Shown: piece after piece, positions 44,521 to 56,340 of the stretch
Layout: every line of letters starts with the position of its first letter
Numbering within the stretch: position 1 is the stretch's first letter
Source of the DNA: Riptortus pedestris
Taxonomy: Eukaryota > Arthropoda > Insecta > Hemiptera > Alydidae
Assembly (NCBI GenBank): GCA_019009955.1
Contig: CM032232.1
Span: 137,354,001 to 137,418,000, forward strand
Length of the DNA stretch: 64,000 nt
Reading direction: 5' to 3'
Translations under genes and position numbers: made by a program
Notes under the pieces: generated by a model
Told to the model about the DNA's origin: nothing
Seen by the model: only the letters and a program-made list of their open reading frames with translations
The model's database searches: none

Positions 44521-45009
44521 CTGTTACCGCTCTAGCGTTCGCAATTTTTTTTTTATTCGTTACCAAACTCGATATTTGGTCGTTTCATGTAAAAAGAAAT
44601 ATCAAGTTTGTTAACGGCTGAAATCGGACCAGTGGGAGGGGGGGTTTAGAGGGGAGGATTTTCGAAGATTCGAAATATCTCCGTTACTATACGTTAGACC
44701 GAAAAATTGTACATTATCAATCTTATTGCAAATGAAATTTACTATAAAAAATGTTATAGTGTATACATTTATTCCCTATCTTGAATATTAACCGAGATAT
44801 TTGCATTTGTATTCTGCGTGTGGTCGGCAAGAGTCGGCTATGTTTGGACTTTCCGCCGAGAGCTCTGGCGGGCGTTTCCGTAATTATTCGCCCCTCGTGA
44901 ATAGGTTTAGAGGTTTCTTACTACTTCAGTTGTTATTAGGCAGATTTCTCTATTGTAAAACTTCACGTGGGAAATCTGCTTAGTTTACGCAGCCCCTGCG
45001 TGACGGACT
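44337..45009 (+). mobile_element. HLE, complete, GGACTTTCCGCCG variant
   Basis: The palindrome is altered to TTCCCTTGATAGAAATC. Type B 5' module, (TA)n at 44465-44517, G-rich block at 44634-44656, body, GTATTCTGCGTGTGGTCGG variant and full 3' end. Confidence 0.92.
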
Positions 45010-45014
45010 TTTGT

Positions 45015-45111
45015 TTACATAGAAATAGAGAATATGTGGTGAGATCAGCTCACAATAATACTACACTAGCAGGTGGCAAATCTGCTTAGTTTACAGATCT
45101 GTGTGACGGAA
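45015..45111 (+). mobile_element. Second HLE 3' end in tandem
   Basis: ACATAGAAATAGAGAATATG, then GGCAAATCTGCTTAGTTTAC and GTGTGACGGAAG. It follows the previous 3' end after 5 bp, in the same orientation. Confidence 0.75.
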
Positions 45112-45500
45112 GTTTTCGCAATCTTGCTTCTGTTGACGCTTGTCCCAATAAATTGATAAAATCTAGTCCTATCAACAGGTGGTTTTTGGTAAGATAAATC
45201 TGCTGAACTGATAAAGAGCGTTGTCGTTGATAGCGAACTCCTCATACATTCTAAGCAGAGAGCCTGTCACAAATGCTATCTATCTCCATGTAAGATCGCC
45301 GATGCGAGCTGTGAACAAAGCGGCTAGTTGCTTATCTATCTGCGTGTAGCTGACAAACAGTACATCCACCGTTAGGTCCGTGCAGTACAGGACTGTGAAC
45401 ACTGTTCAGCAGTATCTTATACTATCAGACACAACTGAGAATGTTTACAGTAGTTAATATAAGTATAACTCTCTTTGGCCTTTTTTTAATTTTTTAATTT
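45112..45500. other. Unassigned, non-repetitive stretch
   Basis: Balanced composition (45170-45430) with no long open frame on either strand. Possibly host-derived or an untranslated end of a retroelement; I cannot decide. Confidence 0.35.
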
Positions 45501-45501
45501 C

Positions 45502-45716
45502 GGGGCTCAGGTTAGCCATGCGAGTTAAAGCGTTGACCTTAATTTCTCATGGTAAACCTAGAGTGGCGAGTTCGATTCTCGCCTGGGTAAAGGAAATTAT
45601 TTAGTGACGAAATTCCTCAAATAACATCCTAAAATCCCAGCCTGACTAGAAAAGGGTGGTAACCTGTAGATAACCCGTCCCAATTGCAAAAAGTGGACGT
45701 TAATAAATAATAGTAA
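45502..45716 (+). mobile_element. tRNA-derived SINE, full length
   Basis: The best copy. GGGGCTCAGGTTAGCCATGC opens the tRNA-like head. CTCATGGTAAACCTAGAG and the B-box arm GGCGAGTTCGATTCTCGCC (45567-45585) follow. The body has GACTAGAAAAGGGTGGTAAC and AGATAACCCGTCCCAATTGC, and the tail GTGGACGTTAATAAATAATA ends in an imperfect AAT repeat. Transcription would be by RNA polymerase III. Confidence 0.9.
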
Positions 45717-46171
45717 TAATTTAATTTCATAGGGGATACATTTTATTTACGTTTCAGGCCATTTCGGAACAATGATTTCAAAATTGAAAATCTGTCTGTC
45801 TCTCCGTCTGTTTGTCATTCTAATAATAAAGGCTATGAAGATGTTTTTTGGAATTTTATATTTCTGACCCTACTCTCCCAATATAACCACTAGAACTGCC
45901 AAGGTATCCAGTGGATTATTAACACTCCAGTAGTCGCACCCATCTTTGCTACATAAGTAGTCGCGCTGTATCTGTCAGATCGCATTTCAATCCCAGTAAT
46001 TGTATAACCTCAAACTTCAACATTTGAAAGGAAATTAAAGTAAATTACTCTTACTTACGAAAAAATTTATTTTATGACAAAAAAACATTAATTAAAATAA
46101 TAGAAATGATAGGAAACAAGTATAATATACATATGTACAAAATCAGTCTTCTATATTGACAAAGCAGGCTA
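45717..46171. other. Unassigned stretch
   Basis: Contains a CTGTCTGTCTCTCCGTCTG run at about 45793 and A-rich sequence at 46070-46110. No gene seen. Confidence 0.35.
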
Positions 46172-47140
46172 TTAGCCGATTTCCCTTAAGGGAAATCAGC
46201 TATTGAGGTTGTACTCATGACGAAATTTTCGAAATTTTTCTTCAAATGTCTATCGATCCTACCTAGTAGATGACGAAAAAGAGGTCCGTTCAACACTGTG
46301 TATATATATATATATATATATATTTGTCTGTTACCGCTCTAGCGGTCCCAATTTTTGTTTAATCCTTACCAAACTTCATATTTAAGCGTTTTATGTAAAA
46401 AGAAAGATCAAGTTCGTTAACGGCTGAAATCGGACCAGTGGGAGGGGGGTTTAGAGTGGGGGATTTTCGGAAAATTCAAAATATCTCCGTTATTATGCGT
46501 CGGATCTAAAAATTGTATAGAATCAATCTTATTACAAATTAAATGTACTATAAATATTGTTATATACATTTATTCTCTATCTTGAATATTAACCGAGATA
46601 TTTGCATTTTTCAGTTTTCACCAAACCGCCACTTCTACTCATGTTACGTAAACAATACTCTGCTACATAATAAATCACATTATTGGAAGTTTAAATAACA
46701 AAAATTGTATTCAAGAGACCTTTATTATACGAGATACATGCAAATATGTACTGGTGACTCCCCCCCCCCATCTTAAAGTTTTGGACTACTAAAATTTTAT
46801 TGATTGAGATAACAATTATTCTGACTCATTATTAATTACAGTACTAGATATAGTAAATAGTTCTCAATAAAATTAATGTGTTATATTCTGATATATTTCA
46901 GTAATTGTTTTTCTTTCCGGTGTGAGGCGGGACCCGTTTGTTTACATTTCTACGTTTCTATGTTTGTTTACGTTTCTAACCTAACGCTTCCTGTCGGCAG
47001 GCTATTGAAATTGGATGAAACATTTCTTATTTCCGTTTGTATTTATTCACGGTGTTGTGTTAGCAGTATGTATATTTATCTATTACTAAACTTCACGAGG
47101 GAAATCTGCTTAGTTTACGCAGCCCCTGCGTGACGGACTT
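46172..47140 (+). mobile_element. HLE long variant, complete
   Basis: TTCCCTTAAGGGAAATCAGC, type B 5' module, small (TA)n at 46300-46323, G-rich block at 46438-46460, body and long variable segment. A local duplication of GTTTACRTTTCTA lies at 46940-46980. The 3' end is full. About 970 bp, the longest complete copy. Confidence 0.93.
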
Positions 47141-48473
47141 TTGTATTTACATAATGCCTGGTTATAATTGCTTAAGCCTTGGCTTATTCAATTCGTCGTG
47201 AACTCTTATTTCATTTTATAAATTATTGTTGCTTCCAGTACTCATTAAGGGTATTATAACAAATCAAAAACTGGCACAAAAGGTTCTTAAAATTCCTCTA
47301 TTTTTTTTTTTTATTTTTTTTACATCGAGCTGAAAATAATTTTATTTAATTGAATTCGCAAATCGCTTGTATTTGCTTGAAAAAATACCACTTGGCATGC
47401 TTTTAGGAGTATATTGTCTTATTTACAACGTCGTCAGATCTTGCCTAAACTTGCCTATTCATTAAATATTTTACTTTTAGTGTTAACACTTTCGGTGCAG
47501 AAGACGTATTATACCTCCCGCGGACCTTATAAAAAACATTTGAAATTTTAGAAATGTTAGATATTCTTCCAGCTTACAAATTCTCATTATTAAATTAAAT
47601 ACATAGATTTTTTTTTTTAAATTTTTATTCTAGATATATTTTTGTTTACAATTTTAGTATTGCGTTTGTGAACTTCAATTTATTAAAAAAATAAAAATTT
47701 ATAAAACATATGTTGATATTATGTGTCTACAAATCACAATTCTCTACTTAGTAAGCGATACATAATCTGTATGTACACATTTAAAATTCATCCTACCGTT
47801 ATATCGCATCTGGCAAAATTGCTTAAAAAATTGCTGATGAGGTAGTTCAATAGAGTATTCGATATGCTTTAAAATGACACCAGAATCAATATTCTAGGAC
47901 CAGTAGAAACGGAGATAATAAATGTCCGGCTTACCCTATCATTCGCTCCAGTTTGCGGCGTATGGACGCAAAATTAGTAGAGAAATAAAAATGAGCTGAA
48001 TAATCATTTGAAGTTTTTTCAAATAGGTAATATCCTTCAACATTTCGATTTGTTTCAATAGCGTATTTCCGCTAAGGAAAATCTGCCAATAAACCTCGTG
48101 TTCTACAATATGACGGATTGTTATCATAGAGCGAAGAACCGAACGGTGAACTATTCCAGTGAGTCGGTTCAGAGGCTCGAGAGTTGGAAGAACTAATAAG
48201 ACAGTGTCGGTGGTTGACAGCTGTCAGTAGGGACTCTCCTCCCGTCTCGCTGCTTCCCATCGCCCCATCAACCTCGTTCTATTTTGAAGCAACAGAATTA
48301 GATCTGAATCAGTCTCAAGAATCGTTCTTCTGACTCAGTTCTGTGTTTGTTTATTTATTTATTTTTAGGAGGTTTACCTAGCTGGAAATGAGCTATTAAG
48401 GTGATTCCCTCATTGAGTCATTCTCATAATATTTGAGGAAATCATAGGAGTATCATCAGAGGAGTCACTCATA

Positions 48474-48475
<2 letters not shown>
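47141..48475. other. Unassigned stretch of 1.3 kb
   Basis: GTTAACACTTTCGGTGCAG at 47482 resembles a TTAA-flanked piggyBac-type end, but no partner was found. 48060-48260 is G+C-richer, with a GCTAAGGAAAATCTGCC scrap at its left edge. Minus-strand frames there are not convincing. Confidence 0.4.
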
Positions 48476-48533
<58 letters not shown>

Positions 48534-48649
48534 TATATACTTTTTTTTTAGCACATTTCCCTTAATGAGTACTCGTGACGCAATTTTCGAAATTTTTCTT
48601 CAAATGTCCATCGATTCTACCTAGGAGATGACGAAGATGAGTTCCTTTC

Positions 48650-48681
<32 letters not shown>

Positions 48682-48893
48682 CTGTATTTATTATACATAT
48701 TATTATTATTATATTTGCATTTTTCAGTTTTCAGCCTTTTGCAACTCCCCACTTCTACTCATGTTACATAAACAATACTCTGTTGTATAATAGACCACAT
48801 TGTTCGAAGCTTAAATACCAAATATTCTTTTCAAGAAACTTTTATTATACGAGATAAATACAAATATGTTCTTATAACCCCCCCCCCCCCATT
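48476..48893 (+). mobile_element. TA tract and HLE 5' part plus long variable segment
   Basis: A separate TA tract lies at 48476-48531. A 5' module at 48547-48653 lacks the second half of the palindrome. A second TA tract is joined directly to the variable segment (the body is deleted), which is cut at a C-run where the next HLE starts at 48894. Confidence 0.8.
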
Positions 48894-49810
48894 TTAGCAG
48901 ATTTCCCTTAAGGAAAATCAGCTATTGAGGTCATACTCATGGCCCGATCTTCGAAAAATGCCCTCAAATCTCCATCAAGTCTACTCAGGAGTTGATGAAA
49001 ATGAGGTCAGTCCAAAATTATATATATTTGTCTGTTGACGCTCCAGCTGCCGCAATTATTTTTTGATCGTCACCAAACTCAATATTTAATTGTTCTATGT
49101 ATAAAGAAAGATCATGTTCGTTAATGGCTGAAATCGGATTATGGGGAGGGGGGTTTAGAAGAGGAGAATTTTTGAAAATTCGAAGTATCCGTTAGTATAA
49201 GTCGGATCGAAAAAGTGTATAAAATAAATCTTATTGCAAATTAAATGTACTATAAATATTGTTGTTTACATTTATTCTCTATCGTGAGTATTAATCGAGC
49301 TATTTGTATTTTTCTGTTTTCAGCATTCAGTAAACTCGCATTTCTACTCATGTTACATATACAATACACTGTTATATAATAAACCACCTTATTTGAAGCT
49401 CAAATGCCAAATATTGTTTTCCAGGACCTTTATTATACGAGATACATGTAAATATGTCTTTGGTCCCCCTCGTCTTAAATTCATAACTACTTAAATTTTA
49501 TTGAGATAACAATTATTCTGACTCATTATAAATTACAGTACCAGGTATAGTTAATAGTTTTCAATAAAATTAATATGTTATATTCTGATGTGATTGAGTT
49601 GTTATTTTTCTTTTCGGTGAGCCGTTGGCAGACCTGTTTGTTTATATTTCAGGCGCTTCCCGCCGGGAGGGTTGAGATTTGTTATTACCGTTTGTATTTA
49701 TTCACTTAATACTCAAAGTAGTGTTATGTTAAATGTACGTAGATTTATCTATTATTAAACTTCACAAGGGAAATCTTCTTAGTTTACGCAGCCCCTGCGT
49801 GACCGACTTT
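48894..49810 (+). mobile_element. HLE long variant with almost no TA tract
   Basis: TTTTAGCAGATTTCCCTTAA, 5' module, TATATATATT only, G-rich block near 49142-49165, body, full long variable segment and 3' end (CCCCTGCGTGACCGAC). It follows the preceding truncated copy head to tail. Confidence 0.92.
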
Positions 49811-49812
49811 TC

Positions 49813-50292
49813 TGTTTACGCTCTAGCGGTCGCAATTTTGGTAGGATTATTACCAAATTCTAAATTTTCTGCCAGGTTCGTTAATTGCAGAATCTTTAGA
49901 GGGGGGATTTTTGAAACTTCTAAATATCTCCATTACTGTACATCGGATCGAAGAGTTATAAAGAACCAATCGTATTGCTAAGCAAATGGTATACAACCAT
50001 TTCAATGTATTTTTTTTTTTTTTTTAATATCTTGATTATTAACCGAGATTTTCACATATTTCAGTTTTCAGTTATACTCCACTCATGCCATTTAAGGGAT
50101 AAACAGTCATTTCTTGGCCAAATTCACTCTAAGGCTAAATACCAAATATTGTTTTCAATAAACTTATATTTTGTGAGCTTCATGCAAATGCGTTGTGTGG
50201 ATGATGTCCCATCCGCTACAGATACACCCGTGTTATTCCGAGTCTTGGGAAAATCTGCTTAGTTTACGCAGCCAGGAGTGAAGGATTTTCGT
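49813..50292 (+). mobile_element. HLE body plus 3' end without 5' module, in tandem
   Basis: It starts at GTTTACGCTCTAGCGGTCGC, exactly the body edge next to the TA tract, right after the previous 3' end. It runs to GGAAAATCTGCTTAGTTTAC and GAGTGAAGGATTTT. Confidence 0.85.
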
Positions 50293-50486
50293 TGCTCCAC
50301 CCAGTTGGAAAGAGCTAGGAAATGATATTATTTACTAGTGTGAGTTAGGCTGTGATGGTGTAGCCATGTGGTGATGGTCATGGTTCAGCTGGGACACTAA
50401 TTACAGCTAGGGACTCTCCTGCCCACTTTTCAGCTCAAGCCCCACTCAATCCTGTATACATATCTATGTCTAAATATACACACATA

Positions 50487-50540
<54 letters not shown>

Positions 50541-50560
50541 ACAGCGCAAATATTTCTAAA
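50293..50560. other. Unassigned stretch with isolated (TA)n
   Basis: A CACACATATGTGTGTGTG palindrome leads into (TA)n at 50490-50537. No HLE module is attached. Nothing else seen. Confidence 0.5.
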
Positions 50561-50639
50561 AATCCTAAAAAAACAATGTTTTTTCCCCTCCATAAGTTAT
50601 ATAAAAAATGTATGAAAAATCATAAAAATAAGGTTAAAA

Positions 50640-51148
50640 CATTAAAATAATAAAATTTACTCAATTAATTTAATCATCGCTATCACTTTCACTTTTTTTA
50701 GATTTACATACATTTTTCTTTATTACATCTTAGTTTTCTAGAAAGTCAATAATATGAATCTTCTTACCATCACCTATTTCTTTTTCCCATTATTAACAAA
50801 TGATGTTAGGATGATAGGATCTTTTTTAGATAATTTATCATTAAATCTATCTGGTAGAAAAACTTGTTATTTATCTTCTTCATCTATTAATATAACAACT
50901 ATTCTTTTTTTCCAAATTTAGTATTAACTTCTTTAACTTTTTACCATCACCTATTTCTTTTTTCCCATTATAAACAAATGATATTTTTTGGATAAAACAA
51001 GTTGGTCAATGTCATCAGCACTTATAGATTCCAGAGTATTGCATGCTGACGTGATGAAGCAGTAAATCTTTGAGAAAGTTTTGTTCGTGATTGAAGTTTG
51101 GTGATGAAACGACCAATCAGTATTGAGTTCTTCGCTAATACATTGCAT
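50640..51148 (-). pseudogene. Decayed gene-like stretch, unknown family
   Basis: On the minus strand an ATG at 51148 opens MQCISEELNTDWSFHHQTSI and continues through TLESISADDIDQLVLSKK to a stop at 50951. Further frames downstream end in CKSKKSESDSDD and TAA near 50663. A block of about 40 bp (ATCACCTATTTCTTTTTCCC) occurs at 50782 and again at 50945. It looks like a frameshifted coding sequence with an acidic tail. I do not recognise it. Confidence 0.35.
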
Positions 51149-51274
51149 TCATTGATGTTTAAATTGAACTGATTTTTTAAAACCATCTGTATTACAGAAA
51201 GTGAGGTGACGGATTCGTTTGATGATTTTTACTTTTGAACAGACATTAAGAAACGAATTCTTCTTAGATTTATA

Positions 51275-51400
51275 TTTTAGCAGATTTCCCTTAAGGAAAA
51301 TCAGCTATTAAGGTTGTACTCATGACGGAACTATCGACATTATTCTTCAAATGTCCAGCGATCTTACCTAGTAGATGACGAAAATGAGGTCCATTCAAAA

Positions 51401-51450
<50 letters not shown>

Positions 51451-52087
51451 CTGTTACCACTCTAGCGGTCGCAATTTTTGTTTGATCGTTACCAAACTCA
51501 ATATTTAGTCGTTTTATGTAAAAAGAAAGATCAAGTTCGTTAATGGCTGCAATCGGACTAGTGAGAGGGGGGGTATAGAGGGGAGGATTTTCTCAAATTT
51601 GAAATATTTCCGTTACTATACGTCGGATCGAAAAATTGTATAGAATCAATCTTATTGCAAATTAAATTTTCTATAAATATTGATTTTTACATGTATTCTG
51701 TATCTTGAATATTAACTGAGATATTTCCATTTTTATGAAGTCTGTGGGACACGTGGTCGGGTATCGTTCGGATTAGTTCGGCCGTTTTCGTAACTTCGGG
51801 TCTGGTGGAAGCCTCTTCTAACCTTACCTGTCGTTTTTAACCTTACCTTACCTTCGTTACTTTGTGAGATTTATGCAAATACGTTCTGTACCCCTTCTTT
51901 AGTTCTTGAACTATTCAAATTTGAGTTATTAAAATATAAATTATTCTTACAATTCAGAAGCCGTTCCAGATGAAAATTTATTAAAATTAACAGAAAGATT
52001 TCTCATTACCGGTTGTATTTAATCACGGTGGTGTTTTGTTACCAGTATGCAGATTTCTCTATTGTAAAACTTCCTGCGTGACGGACT
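51275..52087 (+). mobile_element. HLE with the 3' subterminal motif deleted
   Basis: TTTTAGCAGATTTCCCTTAA, type B 5' module, (TA)n at 51405-51447, G-rich block near 51561-51585, body and a variable segment (GTCTGTGGGACACGTGG, CCTTACC repeats). The end reads AAAACTTCCTGCGTGACGG: the GGGAAATCTGCTTAG and half of the hairpin are missing. Confidence 0.9.
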
Positions 52088-52097
52088 TTTTTTTTTA

Positions 52098-52182
52098 GAA
52101 TTAGGGAATATTTGGGGAGTAGAGAAACGTATAAATAACACGTGGGAAATCTGCTTTGTTTGCGCAGTCCATGCGCAATGGA
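52098..52182 (+). mobile_element. Second HLE 3' end in tandem
   Basis: ATTAGGGAATATTTGGGGAG, GTGGGAAATCTGCTTTGTTT and GCGCAGTCCATGCGCAATGG follow the preceding terminus after about 10 bp in the same orientation. The hairpin is rewritten as GCGCAGTCCATGCGC. Confidence 0.75.
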
Positions 52183-52783
52183 CTTTGAATTACTTCAACA
52201 TTAATTCGTAACAATTTGGAGGTAAAAAAAAAATGATTGAGATTAACCATGTTGATCAAATCAACACAAATTGACCTGTTGTTTGATATTCGTGACAATT
52301 AGTCAATCCAGCATAAAGAGAGTGTAAAATGTCATTTTAAAATATTTAAAACTCCACGGAATGTCTGTTGTCAACCATTTAATTTCACGGAAATGTCCAG
52401 CCATGACGAGAGTCGAGGGGGGAATTTCTGGAATTCAATTCGTCCTCCTTTGTGCTTCAAAAGCTTTGAAATTTTGCGATAAAAGCTCAAACCACTTATC
52501 CCTGAGTAAACAAATAAAAAAAAAGTCCGCCGAGCGGAAGGTGACTTTGTATACAAAATGTATACATCAACAATTTTTTAAAAGCATACAAAATATACCA
52601 AGATTGGTTCTATAAAAGTTTTCGACTTCACACATATAATGATAGAAATATTTTGAACGATTGTATATCAATAGTTTAGCAAGATGGGTTATATTACATT
52701 TTACGACCCGACTCGTAATTACTCTAAAACATTGAGGACGAGGGGAGGGGGTTTAGAATCAGAAATATATGATAATTAAAGAT
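52183..52783. other. Unassigned, with a faint HLE body
   Basis: A reverse HLE body scrap (ACCAAGATTGGTTCTATAAA) lies near 52596. The segment around 52360-52500 has short opposite-strand frames without recognisable motifs. Confidence 0.4.
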
Positions 52784-52908
52784 TTTAGCAGATTTCCCTT
52801 AAGGGATATCAGCTATTGAGGTTGTACTCATGACGGAATTTTCGACTTTTTTCTTCAAATGTCCATCGATCCTACCTAGGAGATGACGAAAATGAGGTCC
52901 GTTCAAAA

Positions 52909-52958
<50 letters not shown>

Positions 52959-53711
52959 CTCTAGCGGTCGCAATTTTTGTGTAATCGTTACCAAACTCGA
53001 TATTTAGTCGTTTTATGTAAAAAGAAAGATCAAGTTCGTTAACGGCTGAAATCGGACTAGGGGGAGGGGGGGGGGGTTTAGAGGGGGAGAATTTTGAAAA
53101 TTCGAAATATCTCCGTTACTATAAGTCGGATCGAAAAAAATATAAAATCAATCTTATTGAAAATTAAATACACTACAAATGATGTTATATACATTTATTC
53201 TCTATCTTGAATATTAACCGAGATATTTGCATTTTTCCGTTTTCAGCCTTAAGTAAACCCCCACTTCTACATGTGTTACATAAATAAAGCTCTGTTGTAT
53301 AATATAAGATATTAATTGAAGCCTAAATACCAAATATTGTTTTCATTGAACTTTTACTTTGTGAGATATATGCTAATACGTTCTGTTGACCACCCTCCCT
53401 TCTTTTGTTTTTGGACTACTAAAATTTGAGTGATTGAGATAAAACTAATTTTGATTCATTAAAAATTACACCACTAGCTTTAGTAAATTGTTTTCAATAA
53501 AATTAATAGTTATATTCAAATATATTTCATTAATAGTTTGTCTTTCCGGTCTATCTATGCAGCGCTACGAGGTTGGCTTGCCTGTTTGTTAACAATTCAG
53601 TCTTGTATTGTACATTTACTGAGCATTCACGGCTGTGTTACCTGTATATTTATGTAAACCTTCACGTGGGAAATCTGCTTAGTTTACGCAGCCCCTGCGT
53701 GACGGACTTTT
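52784..53711 (+). mobile_element. HLE long variant, complete
   Basis: TTTTAGCAGATTTCCCTTAA, type B 5' module, (TA)n at 52911-52955, G-rich block at 53061-53085, body and long variable segment. GTCTATCTATGCAGCGC interrupts the usual sequence near 53550. Full 3' end. Confidence 0.93.
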
Positions 53712-53803
53712 TATTTAAGTAATTTGGATCAAAAAATTGTAAACACTCCTATTGAAATGTTATTCATTTCTCTCTACCTGGAATATTATCTGGTTTGCTA
53801 TTA

Positions 53804-53955
53804 TTTTAGCAGATTTTCCTTAAGGGAAATCAGCTATTGAGGTTGTACTCATGATGCGATTTTCGAAATTTTTCTTCAAATATCCATCGATCCTACCCAG
53901 GAGATGACGAAAATGAGGTCCGTTCAAAACTGTATATATATATCTATATATATGT

Positions 53956-54027
<72 letters not shown>

Positions 54028-54463
54028 CTGTTACCGCTCTAGTGGTCGCAATTTTTGTTTGATCGTTACCAAACGCGATATTTAGTCGTTTTATGTAAAA
54101 AGAAATATCAAGTTCGTTAACGGCTGAAATCGGACCAGTGGGAGGGGGGGTTTAGAGGGGAGGATTTTTGAAAAATCGAAATATCTCCGTTACTATACGT
54201 CGGATCAAAATATTGTACAGAATCAATCTTATTGAAAATTAAATTTACTATAAATATTGTTATATACATTTATTCCCTATCTTGAATATTAACCGAGATA
54301 TTTGCATTTTTATGAAATTTGGGCCGATACCGGATTTTTTAATTTCCCGCGAAAAGCTAGTTCGGCCCTTTGCCGTAACCGTTTGGCTCTCGTATGGAGA
54401 TTTCTCTATTGTATAACTTGGGAAATCTGCTTAGTTTACGCAGCCCCTGCGTGACGGACTTTT
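53804..54463 (+). mobile_element. HLE short variant, complete
   Basis: TTTTAGCAGATTTTCCTTAA, 5' module (type A/B mixed), (TA)n at 53932-54024 with CTATATATATGTATACAT interruptions, G-rich block at 54138-54160, body, GGGCCGATACCGG variant and 3' end. Confidence 0.93.
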
Positions 54464-54510
54464 TAATTTTAATTTCAGCCTTCTCTATAACTCTAGTTCT
54501 ACACATCTGG

Positions 54511-54672
54511 TGCTCAGGTTAGCCATGTGAGTTGACATTAATCTCACATGGTAAGCCTAGAGTGGCGAGTTCAAATCCCGCCTGGTCAATAGGAGTATAT
54601 TTAGTTTTCACCCTGGCCAGAAAAGGGTGGTAAACTGTACATAACTCGTCACAATTAGTCGCAGTAGCAAAA
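54511..54672 (+). mobile_element. tRNA-derived SINE, internally shortened
   Basis: GCTCAGGTTAGCCATGTGAG lacks the AAAGCG piece after GTT. The B-box arm is GCGAGTTCAAATCCCGC. The body is shortened after TTTAGTTTTC. The tail is replaced by an HLE 3' end directly after GTAGCAAAAA. Confidence 0.8.
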
Positions 54673-54674
54673 AG

Positions 54675-55376
54675 TCCGGTCACGCACGTAAATTAAGCAG
54701 ATTTTCCTCATGAAGTTTAACAATTGATAAATCTACATACTGGTAACACTACACAACCGTGAATATTAAGTGAATAAGTACAAACAGTAATGAGAAATCT
54801 ACCCCTCAGCGGAAAGTAAAACAATTCCTGAAATATATCAGAATATAATATATTAATTTTATTGACAACCATTTACAACATGTAGTACTGTAATTTGTAA
54901 TGGATCGGAATAATTTGTATCTCAATCAATCAAATTTTAGTATTCCAAGATCTTAAGACAGGGGAAGGGGGAATATATTTGCATGTATCTCGTATAATAA
55001 AGGTTTCTTGAAAACAGTATTTGGTATTAAAGCTTCGAATAATTTGGTTTATTAAATAAGAGAGTATTGTTTATGTAATGTGAGTAGAAGTTGTGGTTTG
55101 CTAAATACTGATAACTGAAAAATACAAATCTCTCGGTTAATATTCAAGTCAGAGAATACATGTATATAGCAACATTTATAGTAAATTTAATTTGCAATAA
55201 TATTGGTCATATATAATATTTCGATCCGACGTATAGTGACGGAGATATTTCGAATTTTTGAAATTTCCCCTATAACCCCCCCCCCCCTCCACTGGTCCAA
55301 TTTCAGCCGTTAACGAACTTGATCTTCCTTTTTACATAAAACGATTGAATGCCGAGTTTGGTGACGATAAAACAAA
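54675..55376 (-). mobile_element. HLE long variant, truncated at AACAAA junction
   Basis: The 3' end is shortened (GTCCGGTCACGCACGTAAAT, hairpin lost). Long variable segment, body and C-rich block follow, up to GGTGACGATAAAACAAA. There the next HLE 3' end begins, with no TA tract or 5' module. Confidence 0.85.
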
Positions 55377-55377
55377 T

Positions 55378-55710
55378 GTCCGTCACGCAGGGGCTGTGTA
55401 AACTAAGCAGATTTCCCTCGTGAAGTTTAGTAATAGATAAATATACATACTGCTAACACAACAACACCGTGAATGAATACAAACGGAAATAAATGTTTCA
55501 TCCAATTTCAATAACCTGCCGACAGGAAGCGTTAGGTTAGAAATCCGATGCATAATAACGGAGATATTTTGAATTTTCAAAAATCCCCCCTCTAAACTCC
55601 CCTCCCTCTGGTCCGATTTCAGCCATTAACGAACTTGATCTGTCTTTTTACATAAAACGGTTAAATATCGAGTTTCGTAACGATCAAACAAAAATTGCGA
55701 CCGTTAACAG

Positions 55711-55777
<67 letters not shown>

Positions 55778-55933
55778 TAGATAGATAGATAGATATATAG
55801 ATATAATTTTGAACGGACATCATTTTCGTCATCTCCTGGGTAGGATCGATGGACATTTGAAGAAATTTTTCGAAAATAGCGTCATGAGTACGACCTCAAT
55901 AGCTTTTTTCCCTTAAGGGAAATCTGCTAAAAA
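55378..55933 (-). mobile_element. HLE with partial body
   Basis: GTCCGTCACGCAGGGGCTGT, the start of the long variable segment, then a jump from GAAGCGTTAGGTTAGAA into the body at ATCCGATGCATAATAACGG. (TA)n with GATA units lies at 55716-55805, then a type A 5' module and TTAAGGGAAATCTGCTAAAA. Confidence 0.9.
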
Positions 55934-56089
55934 ATGCGTCCGCGTTAACAGACAAATACATATAATTTTGAACGGACCTCATTTTCATCATCTCCTGAGG
56001 ATTGATGGAGATTTGAAGGCATTTTTCGAAAAACGCGTCATTAGTACGACCTCAATAGCAGATTTCCTTTAAGGAAAATCTGCTTAATA
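55934..56089 (-). mobile_element. Second HLE 5' module in tandem
   Basis: GTCCGCGTTAACAGACAAAT (body edge), a minimal TACATATA tract, 5' module and TTCCTTTAAGGAAAATCTGC. It follows the previous 5' end directly. Confidence 0.8.
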
Positions 56090-56340
56090 ATCACGGTAAT
56101 AAATAATAATATTACTCTACACATCCGATTTACTCTTTGAGTAACAACAATACCACAAATATATACCCCCCCCCCCGATGAATTCAAATTTCCATTTTCT
56201 AGGCTTCTTACTAAAGGAGAAATAGAGAATAGATCGTGTGATTAGATCAACAGCGTGTCTTATTCTATCGCGTGGGAAATCCGCTTCATACACACACGGC
56301 TTGTGTGTCGAGCTCTTCAATCACTCGAGTCGGAGATGTT
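56090..56340. other. Unassigned stretch
   Basis: Contains GCGTGGGAAATCCGCTTC near 56270, an HLE 3'-subterminal scrap. Otherwise nothing recognised. Confidence 0.4.

Noticed and set aside
47482..47520. piggyBac-type terminal repeat TTAACACTTTCGGTGC
   Set aside because: Only one end was found and there is no transposase nearby. Noted in the regional entry but not called.
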